DNA of 46,781 nucleotides from Sphaerobacter sp. (GCF_019683595.1 NZ_JADGHZ010000007.1:1-46781); one strand, 5' to 3'; shown: positions 24,800-33,400, counted from the stretch's first letter. The notes: generated by a model from the sequence alone, not told the origin. A program made the numbers and translations.

Positions 24800-26908
24800 G
24801 TGTCAGGACGATACGCCATCAGCGTGGACGTTGGGGGGACGTTCACGGACTTCGTGCTGTTCGATCAGGAGGCGGGCGCGCCCGCGGCGTTCCATAAGGT
24901 GCTCACGGACGCCGAGCGCCCGGCGCGCGCGGTCGTGACCGGCTGGCGGGAGATCTTGGAGATGGTCGGGGCGACCTCGGCCGACGTCGACCACGCCGTC
25001 CACAGCACGACCATCGTCACCAACGCCATCGTCGAGCGCCGCGGCGCCCGCACCGCGCTCATTACCACCCGTGGCTTCCGCGACGTGCTGGAGATCGGTA
25101 TCGAGCAGCTCTACGACATTTACGACCTCTTCGCGCCCTACCCGCAGCCGCTCGTGCCGCGCGAGTTGCGCCGCGAGGTGGATGAGCGGATCACGCGCGA
25201 CGGCGAGGTGCTGCGCCCACTCGACGAGGATGCGGCCCGCGCGCTGGTGGACGAACTGGCGGCCGCGGGGGTGGAGTCGATCGCGGTGGCGCTAATCCAC
25301 GCCTACCGCAACCCGGTGCACGAGCGGCGGCTGGCGGAGATCATCGCCGAGTCCCACCCGGAGATCACCGTCTCGCTCTCGTCTCGCGTCGCCCCGCTGA
25401 TCGGGGAGTATGAGCGGACCTCCACCGTGGTGGCCGACGCCTACGTGAAGCCGCTGCTCCGGCGCTACCTGACTGACCTGATGGACCAGCTCCGGGCGTT
25501 GGGGTACCAGCGGGATCTCTCGATGATGCTCTCCTCCGGCGGGATCACGACGGTCGAGGCGGCGGTGGAATTCCCGATCCGGCTGCTGGAGTCGGGACCG
25601 GCCGCGGGCGCCTTCGCGGCCGGGTTCTACGGCCGGCTGGCCGGGCACGAGCACGTCCTCTCGCTCGACATGGGCGGGACCACCGCGAAGGCGTGCCTGA
25701 TCGAGGACGGCGCGCCGACCGTGGCCGGGATGCTGGAGGCGGACCGCGTGCACCGCTTCAAGCCCGGCAGCGGGTTGCCGATCATGGCGCCGACGGTCGA
25801 CCTGATCGAGATCGGCGCCGGTGGCGGCAGCATCGCCCATGTCAACAACCTGGGGCTCATGCAGGTCGGGCCGCAGAGCGCCGAGTCGAACCCGGGCCCG
25901 GCCTGCTACGGGCTGGGCGGTGAGGAGCCGACGGTGACCGACGCGAACGTGCTGCTCGGCTACCTCGACCCGGGCTACTTCCTGGGCGGCCGGATGGCGC
26001 TCCAGCCCGAGCGGGCGCGCACCGCCGTGGTCGACCGGCTGGCGAAGCCGCTGGGGCTCGATCCGATCGCCGCGGCGTGGGGTATCCACGCCATCGTCAA
26101 CGAGAACATGGCCCAGGCGGCGCGGACGCACCTGATCGAGCGCAACCGCGACCCGCGGAGCGTGGCCGTGGTGGCCTTCGGCGGCGCGGGACCGGCCCAC
26201 GCGGCCGAGGTGGCCCGTATCCTGGGCATCCGGCAGGTGATCGTGCCGATGGGCGCCGGGGTCGGCTCGGCGATCGGTGCGCTGACCGCCCCGATGGCGC
26301 TCCCCTTCGTCCGCTCGCACATGACCCTGCTCGACGAATGCGACTGGGCGCTGGTGCACGCGCTCTACGACGAGATGCGGGAGGAGGCGCAGCGCGCGTT
26401 CGCCGCGACGGGCAACGCCGAGGCCGCGCGCTATCGCCTGGCGGCGGACATGCGCTTCGCCGGGCAGTACCACGAGCTGCGGGTGGACCTGCCCGAGGAC
26501 GCGCTCAGCCCGGCGGGCGCTCGCACCATCGAAGCGGCCTTCCGGGAGGGGTACGCCGCCACCTACGGGCGGGCGCCGAGCGGGCTGGGTATTGAGGTGC
26601 TCAACTGGCACCTGATCGCCGAATTGCCGCGCCCTGCTTTCACGCTGGCGGCCGAGCCGTGCCACGAGCGCGACCCGCGCACGGCGCTGAAGGGCGAGCG
26701 TCCGGTCTACTTCCCGCGGCCGGAAGCCGGCTACCGCCCCTGCCCCGTCTACGACCGCTACCGGCTGGAGCCCGGCGCGGCCTTCCCCGGTCCGTGCATC
26801 ATCGAGGAGCGCGAGGCGACCATCGTGGTGCCGCCGGAGTGGCGCGTCACCGTCGACGGCTATCGGAATGTGATCCTGGAGCGCAGGGAAGGCGAGGGGA
26901 CGCGATGA
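24800..26908 (+). CDS. Hydantoinase/oxoprolinase subunit A (HyuA-like)
   Basis: Alpha subunit of an ATP-dependent hydantoinase/oxoprolinase-type enzyme, 702 residues, which phosphorylates and opens cyclic amide rings such as hydantoins or 5-oxoproline. GTG 24800 has AAGGAG 9 bases upstream. The N-terminus reads GRYAISVDVGGTFTDFVLFD (ASKHA-type phosphate-binding loop). Later come VHSTTIVTNAIVERRGARTALITTRGF, LSLDMGGTTAKACLIEDG and VVAFGGAGPAHAAEVARILGI. The stop overlaps the start of the B subunit gene by 4 bases (ATGA), as is usual for stoichiometric partners. Acetone carboxylase-type members share this fold, so the exact substrate is open. Confidence 0.93.
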   Translation: MSGRYAISVDVGGTFTDFVLFDQEAGAPAAFHKVLTDAERPARAVVTGWREILEMVGATSADVDHAVHSTTIVTNAIVERRGARTALITTRGFRDVLEIGIEQLYDIYDLFAPYPQPLVPRELRREVDERITRDGEVLRPLDEDAARALVDELAAAGVESIAVALIHAYRNPVHERRLAEIIAESHPEITVSLSSRVAPLIGEYERTSTVVADAYVKPLLRRYLTDLMDQLRALGYQRDLSMMLSSGGITTVEAAVEFPIRLLESGPAAGAFAAGFYGRLAGHEHVLSLDMGGTTAKACLIEDGAPTVAGMLEADRVHRFKPGSGLPIMAPTVDLIEIGAGGGSIAHVNNLGLMQVGPQSAESNPGPACYGLGGEEPTVTDANVLLGYLDPGYFLGGRMALQPERARTAVVDRLAKPLGLDPIAAAWGIHAIVNENMAQAARTHLIERNRDPRSVAVVAFGGAGPAHAAEVARILGIRQVIVPMGAGVGSAIGALTAPMALPFVRSHMTLLDECDWALVHALYDEMREEAQRAFAATGNAEAARYRLAADMRFAGQYHELRVDLPEDALSPAGARTIEAAFREGYAATYGRAPSGLGIEVLNWHLIAELPRPAFTLAAEPCHERDPRTALKGERPVYFPRPEAGYRPCPVYDRYRLEPGAAFPGPCIIEEREATIVVPPEWRVTVDGYRNVILERREGEGTR

Positions 26909-28551
26909 CCCGGGCAGAGACGTTCGATCCGGTCAGCCTGGAGATCATGTGGAGCCGGCTGATCGGCATCGCGGACGACATGTGGACCACGGTCCTGCGG
27001 ACCGCCGTCTCCACCATCATCGGCGCCGCGCAGGACTTCGGCTGCGAGATCCTCGACGCCGAGGGCCACTCGGTGGCGCACTCCAACCGCAGCATGCCGG
27101 TGTTCAACATCGTCATGCCGACGGTGACGCGCGCGGTGATCGAACGCTTCCCGGTTGACACCATGCGACCGGGGGACGTGTTCGTCACCAACGATCCATG
27201 GCTCTGCGCCGGGCACCTGGACGACATCGCCACCATCACCCCGATCTTCCACGGGGGGCGCGTCGTGGCTTTCGCCGTGACCGTGGCCCATACCTCCAGC
27301 ATCGGCGGCGCGCTGGCCCGGCGCACCGTGCGCGACATCTACGAGGAGGGCCTGCGCATCCCTCTGCTGAAGCTCTACGATGCGGGCGAGCTCAACGAGA
27401 CGGCCTGGGCGTTCATCCGCGAGAACGTCCGCACCGCCGACATGGTGCTCACCGACATCGAGGCGACCCTTACCGCGAACGATCTCGGTGCCCGCCGCAT
27501 CGTCGCCTTCCTGGAGGAGTACGGCCTGCCTGACCTGGTCGACATCGCTCGGGCGATCCAGGAGCACTCGGAGCGGGCCATGCGGGACGCGATCCGGGCG
27601 CTGCCCGACGGGGATTACGAGCATGAAGTGTGGGCCGACGGGCTGGACGAGCCGGTGCGCCTGCGCTGTCGGGTCACGGTGCGGGGCGACGAGATCACGG
27701 TTGACTACACCGGGAGCGACCCCGAGCGCCCGCGCGGCGGGATCAACTGCACGCTGACCTACACCAAGGCGCACACGGTCTATCCCCTGAAGTGCCTGCT
27801 CTCGCCGACCGTTCCGGCCAACGAGGGCACCTTCCGGCCGTTCACCATCAGCGCGCCTGAGGGCTCGATCCTCAACTGCCGGGTTCCCGCCTCGGTCGGC
27901 TCGCGCGTGCGCACCGGCTGGCACCTCCACTCGCTCCTCTTCGGGGCGCTGGAGCGTGCGTTGCCCGACCGGGTGCAGGCCGGCAACGGGCTGATGAACT
28001 CGGTCCACGTCTACGGTCAGGAGCCGAACGGCCGCTTCTACAACGCGCACTTCTTCATCGCCGGGGGGCGCGGCGCCAGCCGCGGGCGGGATGGCATCGG
28101 GCGCAACTGCTTCCCGAGCAGCGCCCGCAACGTCCCGGTCGAGGTCTTCGAGGCGCGGACGCCGGTGCTGATCCACACCCGTGAGTTGCGGGAGGACTCG
28201 GCCGGCCGGGGGCAGTGGCGGGGCGCCTTCGGTCACCGGCTTGAGATGGGTGTGCTCCCCGGTTACCCAGCGCCCGTCTCCTTCTTCATCGACCCGGATC
28301 GGCTCCACTTTCCGCCGCGCGGCCTGAGCGGCGGCGAGGACGGCCCGCTGACCGAGGTGCTGGTCAACGGCCGGCGCCTGACGCCCGAGGAGATCGGTGG
28401 CGGACAGATCACCCTGTCCGGCCCGGACGAGCGCCTGGTGCTCCACATCCCCGGTGGCGGCGGCTACGGCCCACCCGACCAGCGCGACCCGTCCCTAATC
28501 GAAGCGGACATCCGCTCCGGTCTAGTAACACCCGAGTACGCTCGAACCTGA
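26905..28551 (+). CDS. Hydantoinase/oxoprolinase subunit B (HyuB-like)
   Basis: Beta subunit partner of the preceding protein, 548 residues, starting at ATG 26905 within the ATGA overlap (GGCGAGGGGA upstream). Family segments include DPVSLEIMWSRLIGIADDMWTTVLRTA at the N-terminus, a metal-ligand-like NDPWLCAGHLDDI, VAHTSSIGG, and DYTGSDPERPRGGINCTLTYTKAH in the C-terminal half, ending in a glycine-rich LHIPGGGGYGPP. It closes the operon, and two hairpins follow at 28584-28683. Confidence 0.94.
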   Translation: MTRAETFDPVSLEIMWSRLIGIADDMWTTVLRTAVSTIIGAAQDFGCEILDAEGHSVAHSNRSMPVFNIVMPTVTRAVIERFPVDTMRPGDVFVTNDPWLCAGHLDDIATITPIFHGGRVVAFAVTVAHTSSIGGALARRTVRDIYEEGLRIPLLKLYDAGELNETAWAFIRENVRTADMVLTDIEATLTANDLGARRIVAFLEEYGLPDLVDIARAIQEHSERAMRDAIRALPDGDYEHEVWADGLDEPVRLRCRVTVRGDEITVDYTGSDPERPRGGINCTLTYTKAHTVYPLKCLLSPTVPANEGTFRPFTISAPEGSILNCRVPASVGSRVRTGWHLHSLLFGALERALPDRVQAGNGLMNSVHVYGQEPNGRFYNAHFFIAGGRGASRGRDGIGRNCFPSSARNVPVEVFEARTPVLIHTRELREDSAGRGQWRGAFGHRLEMGVLPGYPAPVSFFIDPDRLHFPPRGLSGGEDGPLTEVLVNGRRLTPEEIGGGQITLSGPDERLVLHIPGGGGYGPPDQRDPSLIEADIRSGLVTPEYART

Positions 28552-28583
28552 TCCGAAAGCAACTGAAAGTTCTCGTGCCTCCT

Positions 28584-28683
28584 CCCCTCTCCCCTTGTGG
28601 GAGAGGGGCCGGGGGTGTGGGGTAACGCCGCCCGCACCACAGGCTGCCAGCAAGATACCCCTCTCCCGACGTCGGGAGAGGGG
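28584..28683. terminator. Paired GC hairpins, possible bidirectional terminators
   Basis: Two related hairpins share the same arms. The first is CCCCTCTCCC, loop CTTGT, GGGAGAGGGG (28584-28608); the second is a perfect 26-base palindrome with the same outer 10 bases (28658-28683). They sit between the convergent hydantoinase B and leucyl aminopeptidase genes. Arms of this kind are commonly dispersed in GC-rich genomes and may be a repeat family. Confidence 0.55.
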
Positions 28684-28714
28684 TCGGTCTTGTCCTGCCT
28701 GAAACCGGACGCGG

Positions 28715-30199
28715 CTAGCCCTGCGCTGCCCGCCGCTCGAGGAATGCGAGCAGGGTGCTGACGCCGTGGCCGGTGCCGCCCTTGCCGGCGTAGTCCGAGA
28801 CCTTGTCGGCCCAGGCAGGGCCGGCGATGTCGAGGTGGGCCCAGGGCTTGCCCTCGGTGAATTCGCGCAGGAAGAGCGCGGCGGTGATCGAGCCGCCTGC
28901 GCGGCCGCCGCTGTTCTTCAGATCGGCCACGTCGCCGCGGATCAGTTCCCGGTACTCGTCCCAGAGCGGCATGGGCCAGAGCTTCTCGCCGCTCCAGGCG
29001 GTCGCGGCCACCAGGTCGTCCACCAGCGCCTGGTCGGTGCCGTAGAGCGCCGTGCCCTGTTGGCCCAGGGCGATGATCGCGGCGCCGGTGAGCGTCGCCA
29101 GGTCGATCAGCGCCTCCGCGCCCTGGCGCGCGGTGTAGGTGAGGGCGTCGGCCAGCACCAGCCGGCCCTCGGCGTCGGTGCTGATCACCTCGATCGTCTT
29201 GCCGTTCATGGCGCGCAGGACGTCGCCGGGACGGAAGGCGGTTCCGCTCAACATGTTCTCGGCGGCGGCGATGACGCCGCAGACGGTGAAGGGGACATCG
29301 AGCGCCGCCAGCGCGGTCATGGTCGCCAGGACCGCCGCCCCGCCCGCCATGTCGCTCTTCATGTGCTCCAGGCCGGAGCCGGTCGGCTTGAGGTTCACGC
29401 CGCCGGTATCGAAGGTGATCGCCTTGCCGACCAGGCCGATCGTGCCGCGTGAGGTCCCGCGCGGCCGGTAGGTGAGGTGGATCAGCCGCGGCTCGCGGAC
29501 GCTCCCCTTGCCGACCGCGAGGATCGCCCCGGCGCCGAGGTCCTGGAGAGCGGCCGGGTCATGGACGACGCACTCCAGCCCGGCGGCGGACGCCGTCTCC
29601 TGAGCGATCGCGGCCAGGCGCTCGGGGTAGAGGGCATCGGCCGGCTGGTTCACCAGGTCGCGCGCCAGGCTGACCGCGGCCGCGACAGCCTCGCCGGCAG
29701 CCAGGCCACGCCGGGCGGCGTCGCTCTCCCCCGCGATGTCGAACCGCTCGACCCGCTTCTCGGGGCGATCGAGCGTCCGGTACTCCAGGAACTCGTAGAG
29801 CCCGAGCCGAACTCCCTCGACCGCGGCGCGGTAGGCGCGTTCCTCGCCGAGGTCGCCCGTGGGCGGCGCCGCGCTCACCACGCTGCGGGCACCGGCGTCG
29901 CGCGCGGCCCGAGCGGCGACGGCCCATGCCCGGCGCAGATCGTCGGCCGTGGGCGCGCCGTCCCCGATGCCCGTGACGACCACGCGGCGGACCGGGAGCC
30001 GCCCCAGCGTCGGGATCACCATCGTCTTGCCGACCTTGCCCGAGAAATCCGCGTCGCGCAGCGCGGCGCTGAGCGCACCCTCGAGCCGGGCGTCCACCTC
30101 GCTACCGGTCGGGTCCAAGCTTGGGCCGGGCGCCACCGGGATCACGAGCGCGTCGACCTCACGATCGAGGCTGACCGCGGGCAGCAGATCGATGTCCAT
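28715..30199 (-). CDS. pepA: Leucyl aminopeptidase (M17 family)
   Basis: Cytosolic, two-metal aminopeptidase of 494 residues, releasing N-terminal residues from peptides. ATG 30199 has AAGGAGG 6 bases upstream. The N-terminal regulatory domain is residues 1-165; the catalytic domain carries the metal and catalytic residues: Lys259 and Asp264 (GLVGKAITFDTGG), Lys271, Asp283 (MKSDMAGG), and Asp342, Glu344 and Arg346 (STDAEGRL). The usual NTDAEGR motif has Ser340 in place of Asn, a minor change not expected to abolish activity. It is monocistronic and convergent with the hydantoinase operon. Confidence 0.95.
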   Translation of the reverse strand: MDIDLLPAVSLDREVDALVIPVAPGPSLDPTGSEVDARLEGALSAALRDADFSGKVGKTMVIPTLGRLPVRRVVVTGIGDGAPTADDLRRAWAVAARAARDAGARSVVSAAPPTGDLGEERAYRAAVEGVRLGLYEFLEYRTLDRPEKRVERFDIAGESDAARRGLAAGEAVAAAVSLARDLVNQPADALYPERLAAIAQETASAAGLECVVHDPAALQDLGAGAILAVGKGSVREPRLIHLTYRPRGTSRGTIGLVGKAITFDTGGVNLKPTGSGLEHMKSDMAGGAAVLATMTALAALDVPFTVCGVIAAAENMLSGTAFRPGDVLRAMNGKTIEVISTDAEGRLVLADALTYTARQGAEALIDLATLTGAAIIALGQQGTALYGTDQALVDDLVAATAWSGEKLWPMPLWDEYRELIRGDVADLKNSGGRAGGSITAALFLREFTEGKPWAHLDIAGPAWADKVSDYAGKGGTGHGVSTLLAFLERRAAQG

Positions 30200-30295
30200 C
30201 CACGTCCTCCTTCACCGTTCGCGGTATCTCCGCTTCCAGCCCATTATGCATCTTCGATTTGGTGGCACGCAGGTCGCGATGGTTGTCGCTCGATG

Positions 30296-30304
30296 TGCTA
30301 AGAT
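30296..30304 (+). promoter_or_regulatory. Candidate extended -10 promoter of secreted repeat protein
   Basis: The sequence TGC-TAAGAT fits an extended -10 element (TGnTATAAT-like), about 97 bases before the start of the secreted protein gene. No good -35 is present at the proper distance. Confidence 0.4.
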
Positions 30305-30400
30305 GCGCGACATCTCCGAGTGGACGAACAGCGACAACCGGAGGGAGGGGGATTGCGGGTTCTGAGCTCGTTCTTACTTGTCGTGTGAGGAGAAACATTG

Positions 30401-32056
30401 ATGCTCAAGCGACACAGCCTTGCTGTGCTGCTGGCCCTGGCGATGGCGCTGGCGACCGTGGCCACGGCGGCTGCTGCACCCTCAGACAGTACCCTGGCGG
30501 GCCAGCAGACGGAAGCGGACTGCATCTACTTCGAGGCAACGCAGCACAGTGTCTGCTTCGGGTTCAAGGCGTACTGGGAGAAGTTCGGCGGCCTGGCCAT
30601 CTTCGGCTACCCCATCACCGGGGAGTTTGTCGAGAATGGCGTGACCGTCCAGTACTTCGAGCGCGCTCGCTTTGAGTGGCACCCGGGCGTCTGGCCGGAG
30701 CGCTACGACGTCTTGCAGGGGCTGCTGGGCACCCAGCTCGCGGCGGACCGCCTCGGCACCGGGCCGTTCGCGCCGGCCGCGCCCGTCCAGGGCTGCACCT
30801 TCTTCGGAGCGACCGGCCACAACCTCTGCGCCGGCTTCCAGTCGTACTGGGAGAAGTTCGGCGGCCTGGCTATCTTCGGGTACCCGATCAGCGAGGAGTT
30901 CGTCGAGGACGGCGTGACCGTCCAGTACTTCGAGCGGGCGCGGTTCGAGTGGCATCCAGGCGTCTGGCCGGAGCGCTACGACGTCCTGCTCGGCCTGCTC
31001 GGTGTGCGGGCCATCAGCGGCGAGCAGCCGGGGCCGCAGTTCGTCCCCATCGCTGCCGAGCTCAACAACCCGCGCGGGATGACCATCGGTCCTGACGGCG
31101 CGCTCTATGTGGCGGAGGCGGGCCTGGGCGGCGACGGCCCGTGCCTGCCGAACCCCGAGGGCGACGGTGAGGTCTGCTACGGCCCGACCGGCTCGATCGC
31201 CCGGATCGCCGACGGCCAGGTGGAGCGCATCGCGACCGGGTTGCCGTCGCTGGCCGCTCCCGGCGGTGCCAGCGCGACCGGCGTCCAGGACGTGATCGTG
31301 ACCGAGGACGGCATCTACGCCGTCATCGGCCTGGGCGCGGACCCGGCGGCCCGCGAGCAGTTGGGTGACGTCGGGGCCGACTTCGGCACGCTCGTCCGGA
31401 TCAACGACGATGGGACCTACACGGTCCTGGTCGACATCGCCGCCTATGAGACCGCGGAGAACCCCGAACCGGCCGCGGTCGATAGCAACCCGTACTCGCT
31501 CGTCGCGGTTGACGACCACTTCATCGTCGCCGATGCCGGTGGGAACGACCTGCTCCACATCGACGGCAACGGCACGATCACCACGCTGGCCGTCTTCGGT
31601 CCGCGGATGGTCGATGCGCCGCCGTTCCTCGGCCTGCCGCCGGGCACGCAGATCCCGATGGAGGCGGTCCCGACCGGCCTCACCGTCGGCCCGGACGGTG
31701 CCTTCTACGTGGGCGAGCTGACGGGCTTCCCGTTCCAGGTGGGCGCCGCCCGTGTCTGGCGGGTCGTGCCGGGTGAGGATCCGGAGGTCTTCGCCGAGGG
31801 CTTCACCAACATCGTTGACACCGCCTTCGGGCCGGACGGCCGCCTGTACGTGCTGGAGATCGCCGCGGACAGCCTCCTGTCGGAGACCTCGCCCGGCGCG
31901 CTCTACCGCGTAGAGGCCGACGGCACCAAGACGCTGCTGGCGCGTGACGGCCTGGTCATGTCGACCGGCCTGGCGATCGACGACGAAGGCACGACCTACA
32001 TCGCCAACTTCGGCGTGGTCCCGGGCATGTCGCAGGTGGTCGGGCTTTTCGAGTAG
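30401..32056 (+). CDS. Secreted protein: two LGFP-like repeats plus ScyD-type beta-propeller
   Basis: Exported protein of 551 residues. ATG 30401 (GAGGAG 8 bases upstream; a TTG at 30398 is also possible) opens a Sec signal peptide, with likely cleavage after ATAAAA near residue 26. Residues 41-110 and 132-201 are two almost identical repeats of about 70 residues, with the cores YWEKFGGLAIFGYPI and VQYFERARFEWHPGVWPERYDVL, resembling LGFP-type wall-associated repeats common in Chloroflexota. From about 215 on the protein is a six-bladed-propeller-like ScyD/SMP-30 fold with repeated 'GPDGxLYV' segments (TIGPDGALYVAEAG, TVGPDGAFYVGEL, FGPDGRLYVLEI). It probably acts outside the membrane; ligand unknown. 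Terminator at 32094. Confidence 0.9.
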   Translation: MLKRHSLAVLLALAMALATVATAAAAPSDSTLAGQQTEADCIYFEATQHSVCFGFKAYWEKFGGLAIFGYPITGEFVENGVTVQYFERARFEWHPGVWPERYDVLQGLLGTQLAADRLGTGPFAPAAPVQGCTFFGATGHNLCAGFQSYWEKFGGLAIFGYPISEEFVEDGVTVQYFERARFEWHPGVWPERYDVLLGLLGVRAISGEQPGPQFVPIAAELNNPRGMTIGPDGALYVAEAGLGGDGPCLPNPEGDGEVCYGPTGSIARIADGQVERIATGLPSLAAPGGASATGVQDVIVTEDGIYAVIGLGADPAAREQLGDVGADFGTLVRINDDGTYTVLVDIAAYETAENPEPAAVDSNPYSLVAVDDHFIVADAGGNDLLHIDGNGTITTLAVFGPRMVDAPPFLGLPPGTQIPMEAVPTGLTVGPDGAFYVGELTGFPFQVGAARVWRVVPGEDPEVFAEGFTNIVDTAFGPDGRLYVLEIAADSLLSETSPGALYRVEADGTKTLLARDGLVMSTGLAIDDEGTTYIANFGVVPGMSQVVGLFE

Positions 32057-32093
32057 CCACGTACGGCCCAGTACCGTCTCCTGAGCCGATGGG

Positions 32094-32121
32094 CGCCCCC
32101 GCTCTGGAGAGAGCGGGGGCG
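32094..32121 (+). terminator. Terminator of secreted repeat protein gene
   Basis: Perfect 12-base stem CGCCCCCGCTCT, loop GGAG, complement, followed by TTCC. It begins 37 bases after the stop codon. Confidence 0.7.
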
Positions 32122-32205
32122 TTCCGTGCCCCGGCCTTGGTGCGGCATGGACCAGGAGCGTCGGCGCCGGGCAAAGACCGGTCACTCCTGATGCCGGCAC
32201 CCCTC

Positions 32206-32234
32206 TAGACAGCGCGACCCGGCTCCCCTACAAT
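32206..32234 (+). promoter_or_regulatory. Strong sigma-70 promoter of leader/RNHCP transcript
   Basis: TAGACA (32206-32211), a 17-base spacer and TACAAT (32229-32234), both hexamers at five of six matches. Transcription should start near 32241, right before a stable leader hairpin. Confidence 0.7.
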
Positions 32235-32301
32235 GCGGAGGTCGCCCGGCATCCCCTGCCGGGTGGCAGCGGACGCGTCGAGCTTGGAAAAGGAAGGACT
32301 G

Positions 32302-32358
32302 ATGGCCAGAGTAGGAACCGCCGCCCGAGTCGCGGATCACGCGGCACCGGTCCGCTAG
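32302..32358 (+). CDS. Possible 18-residue leader peptide
   Basis: An 18-codon frame (MARVGTAARVADHAAPVR) starts at ATG 32302, about 60 bases after the proposed transcription start, with AAGGAAGGA 3 bases upstream. No family resemblance. Its position early in a long leader suggests an upstream regulatory reading frame, but the ribosome-binding site may be chance in a purine-rich segment. Confidence 0.35.
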   Translation: MARVGTAARVADHAAPVR

Positions 32359-32608
32359 CCGGCGTACAGTCTGGCCTCTCCGCTCGACGCCGAGGGACTG
32401 ATCCCCGGGGCGCGCTCGCGCCTCCGTACCCAGTACCCCGGTTGATCAACCGAGTCGTCGCCCGACCGTTCGCCGCGGATCGGATCGTCGTGCCGTCCGC
32501 GGCTCTCCGCTGAGCATCCCATCGATCTCATGGAGTCCGGCCCCACGGGGCCGGGGGGGCCTGCGCGTGCAGTGCGCCGCGGGCCGGTCGAGCGACGAGG
32601 AGGCATCG

Positions 32609-32728
32609 ATGACCGTCTCTGCGCACAACCTGACGAAGCCGTCCCATTGGCTGCTGACGATAGGAGCGTATCCCCTTGGGACGTCGTTGTGCGCACGACT
32701 TCGACGAACTGGACGACTACGGTGTTGA
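32609..32728 (+). CDS. Possible 39-residue upstream overlapping reading frame
   Basis: ATG 32609 has a strong GAGGAGG 5 bases upstream. The frame runs 39 codons (beginning MTVSAHNLTKPSHWLL) and ends at 32728, overlapping the first 53 bases of the RNHCP gene in another frame. Its ribosome-binding site is better than that of the RNHCP TTG start, so it may be a coupling or regulatory frame. The product resembles nothing I know, and it could equally be non-coding. Confidence 0.4.
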   Translation: MTVSAHNLTKPSHWLLTIGAYPLGTSLCARLRRTGRLRC

Positions 32729-33173
32729 CTGGGAACCAATCCGGCGCCGCTCGCGGCCGCGCACCGGCCGTGACACCGCGGACGGCGCGGGTCGAGCGAC
32801 TCGGAGCGAGCGCCGCGCTGCGCGGCGGCCACAGACCGAGAGCTTCCGCTGCCGGCACTGCAAAGCGATGGTCGGCCCGACGCTGGGCGGCGGGCGCCAC
32901 CGGAACCACTGCCCGTTCTGCCTGCACTCCCGGCATGTCGACGAGGCGCGACCCGGCGACCGGGCGAGCCGCTGCCGGGCGCTCATGGCCCCAATCGGGG
33001 TCTTCGTGCGGCGGTCGGGAGAACAGGTGCTGGTGCACCGCTGCCTCGGCTGCGGTATCGAGCGATGGAACCGCGTCGCGGCGGACGACCACCCGCTGGT
33101 GTTGATGACCCTCCCGCTGCTGTCCCCACCCGGGGCGGCGGCTGGCGGGCGGGACGCGGCGGCGCCGGCGTGA
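32676..33173 (+). CDS. RNHCP zinc-ribbon domain protein
   Basis: A 165-residue protein of the RNHCP family, named for the motif seen here as RNHCPFCLHSRHVD (residues 76-89). Probable zinc ligands are Cys59/Cys62 (FRCRHC) and Cys79/Cys82, plus another pair Cys123/Cys126 (HRCLGC). The function is unknown; nucleic-acid binding is often presumed for such ribbons. The start is forced: an in-frame TAG at 32661 precedes TTG 32676, which has AGGAG 9 bases upstream. The first 55 residues are acidic, then very basic and low-complexity. A terminator follows at 33178. Confidence 0.82.
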   Translation: MGRRCAHDFDELDDYGVDWEPIRRRSRPRTGRDTADGAGRATRSERRAARRPQTESFRCRHCKAMVGPTLGGGRHRNHCPFCLHSRHVDEARPGDRASRCRALMAPIGVFVRRSGEQVLVHRCLGCGIERWNRVAADDHPLVLMTLPLLSPPGAAAGGRDAAAPA

Positions 33174-33177
33174 GCGC

Positions 33178-33209
33178 AACCGGGCCGGGGAGTGATCCCC
33201 GGCCCGGTT
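33178..33209 (+). terminator. Terminator of RNHCP gene
   Basis: Perfect 14-base stem (AACCGGGCCGGGGA, loop GTGA, complement) followed by CCCGTTTGG, 4 bases after the stop codon. Confidence 0.7.
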
Positions 33210-33400
33210 CCCGTTTGGTGCGCGCGATGCGCGCGTGCGACTGTCCGGGGCGGAGGCGCGGAGGTCACTTCTCGTGTTGGTGGGAGCCGGCCGGCGCGGG
33301 TCGGCGAGCAGCGGAGCGAAAGATGACACACGGGGAGCGGGCTGCTGGCGGGTATACGGGGTTAATTCCTCAAACCCCATTGGAGAGCTTCGGAACAACA

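Larger units (their letters stand above)
32057..32675 (+). other. Promoter-driven leader region before RNHCP gene
   Basis: A 619-base stretch without a confirmed large gene. It holds the secreted-protein terminator (32094-32121), a strong promoter (32206-32234), a leader hairpin (32245-32263: CCCGGCA, loop TCCCC, complement), an 18-codon frame (32302-32358), a CCGCGGA/TCCGCGG inverted repeat (32473-32502), a CCGGCCCC-AC-GGGGCCGG palindrome near 32537-32554, and a 39-codon frame starting at 32609. The predicted leader of about 435 bases before the RNHCP start is unusually long. Confidence 0.5.

Noticed and set aside
32530-33105. 191-codon plus-strand frame overlapping the RNHCP gene
   Set aside because: Arg/Gly/Thr-rich translation without a family; the RNHCP frame carries clear cysteine motifs.
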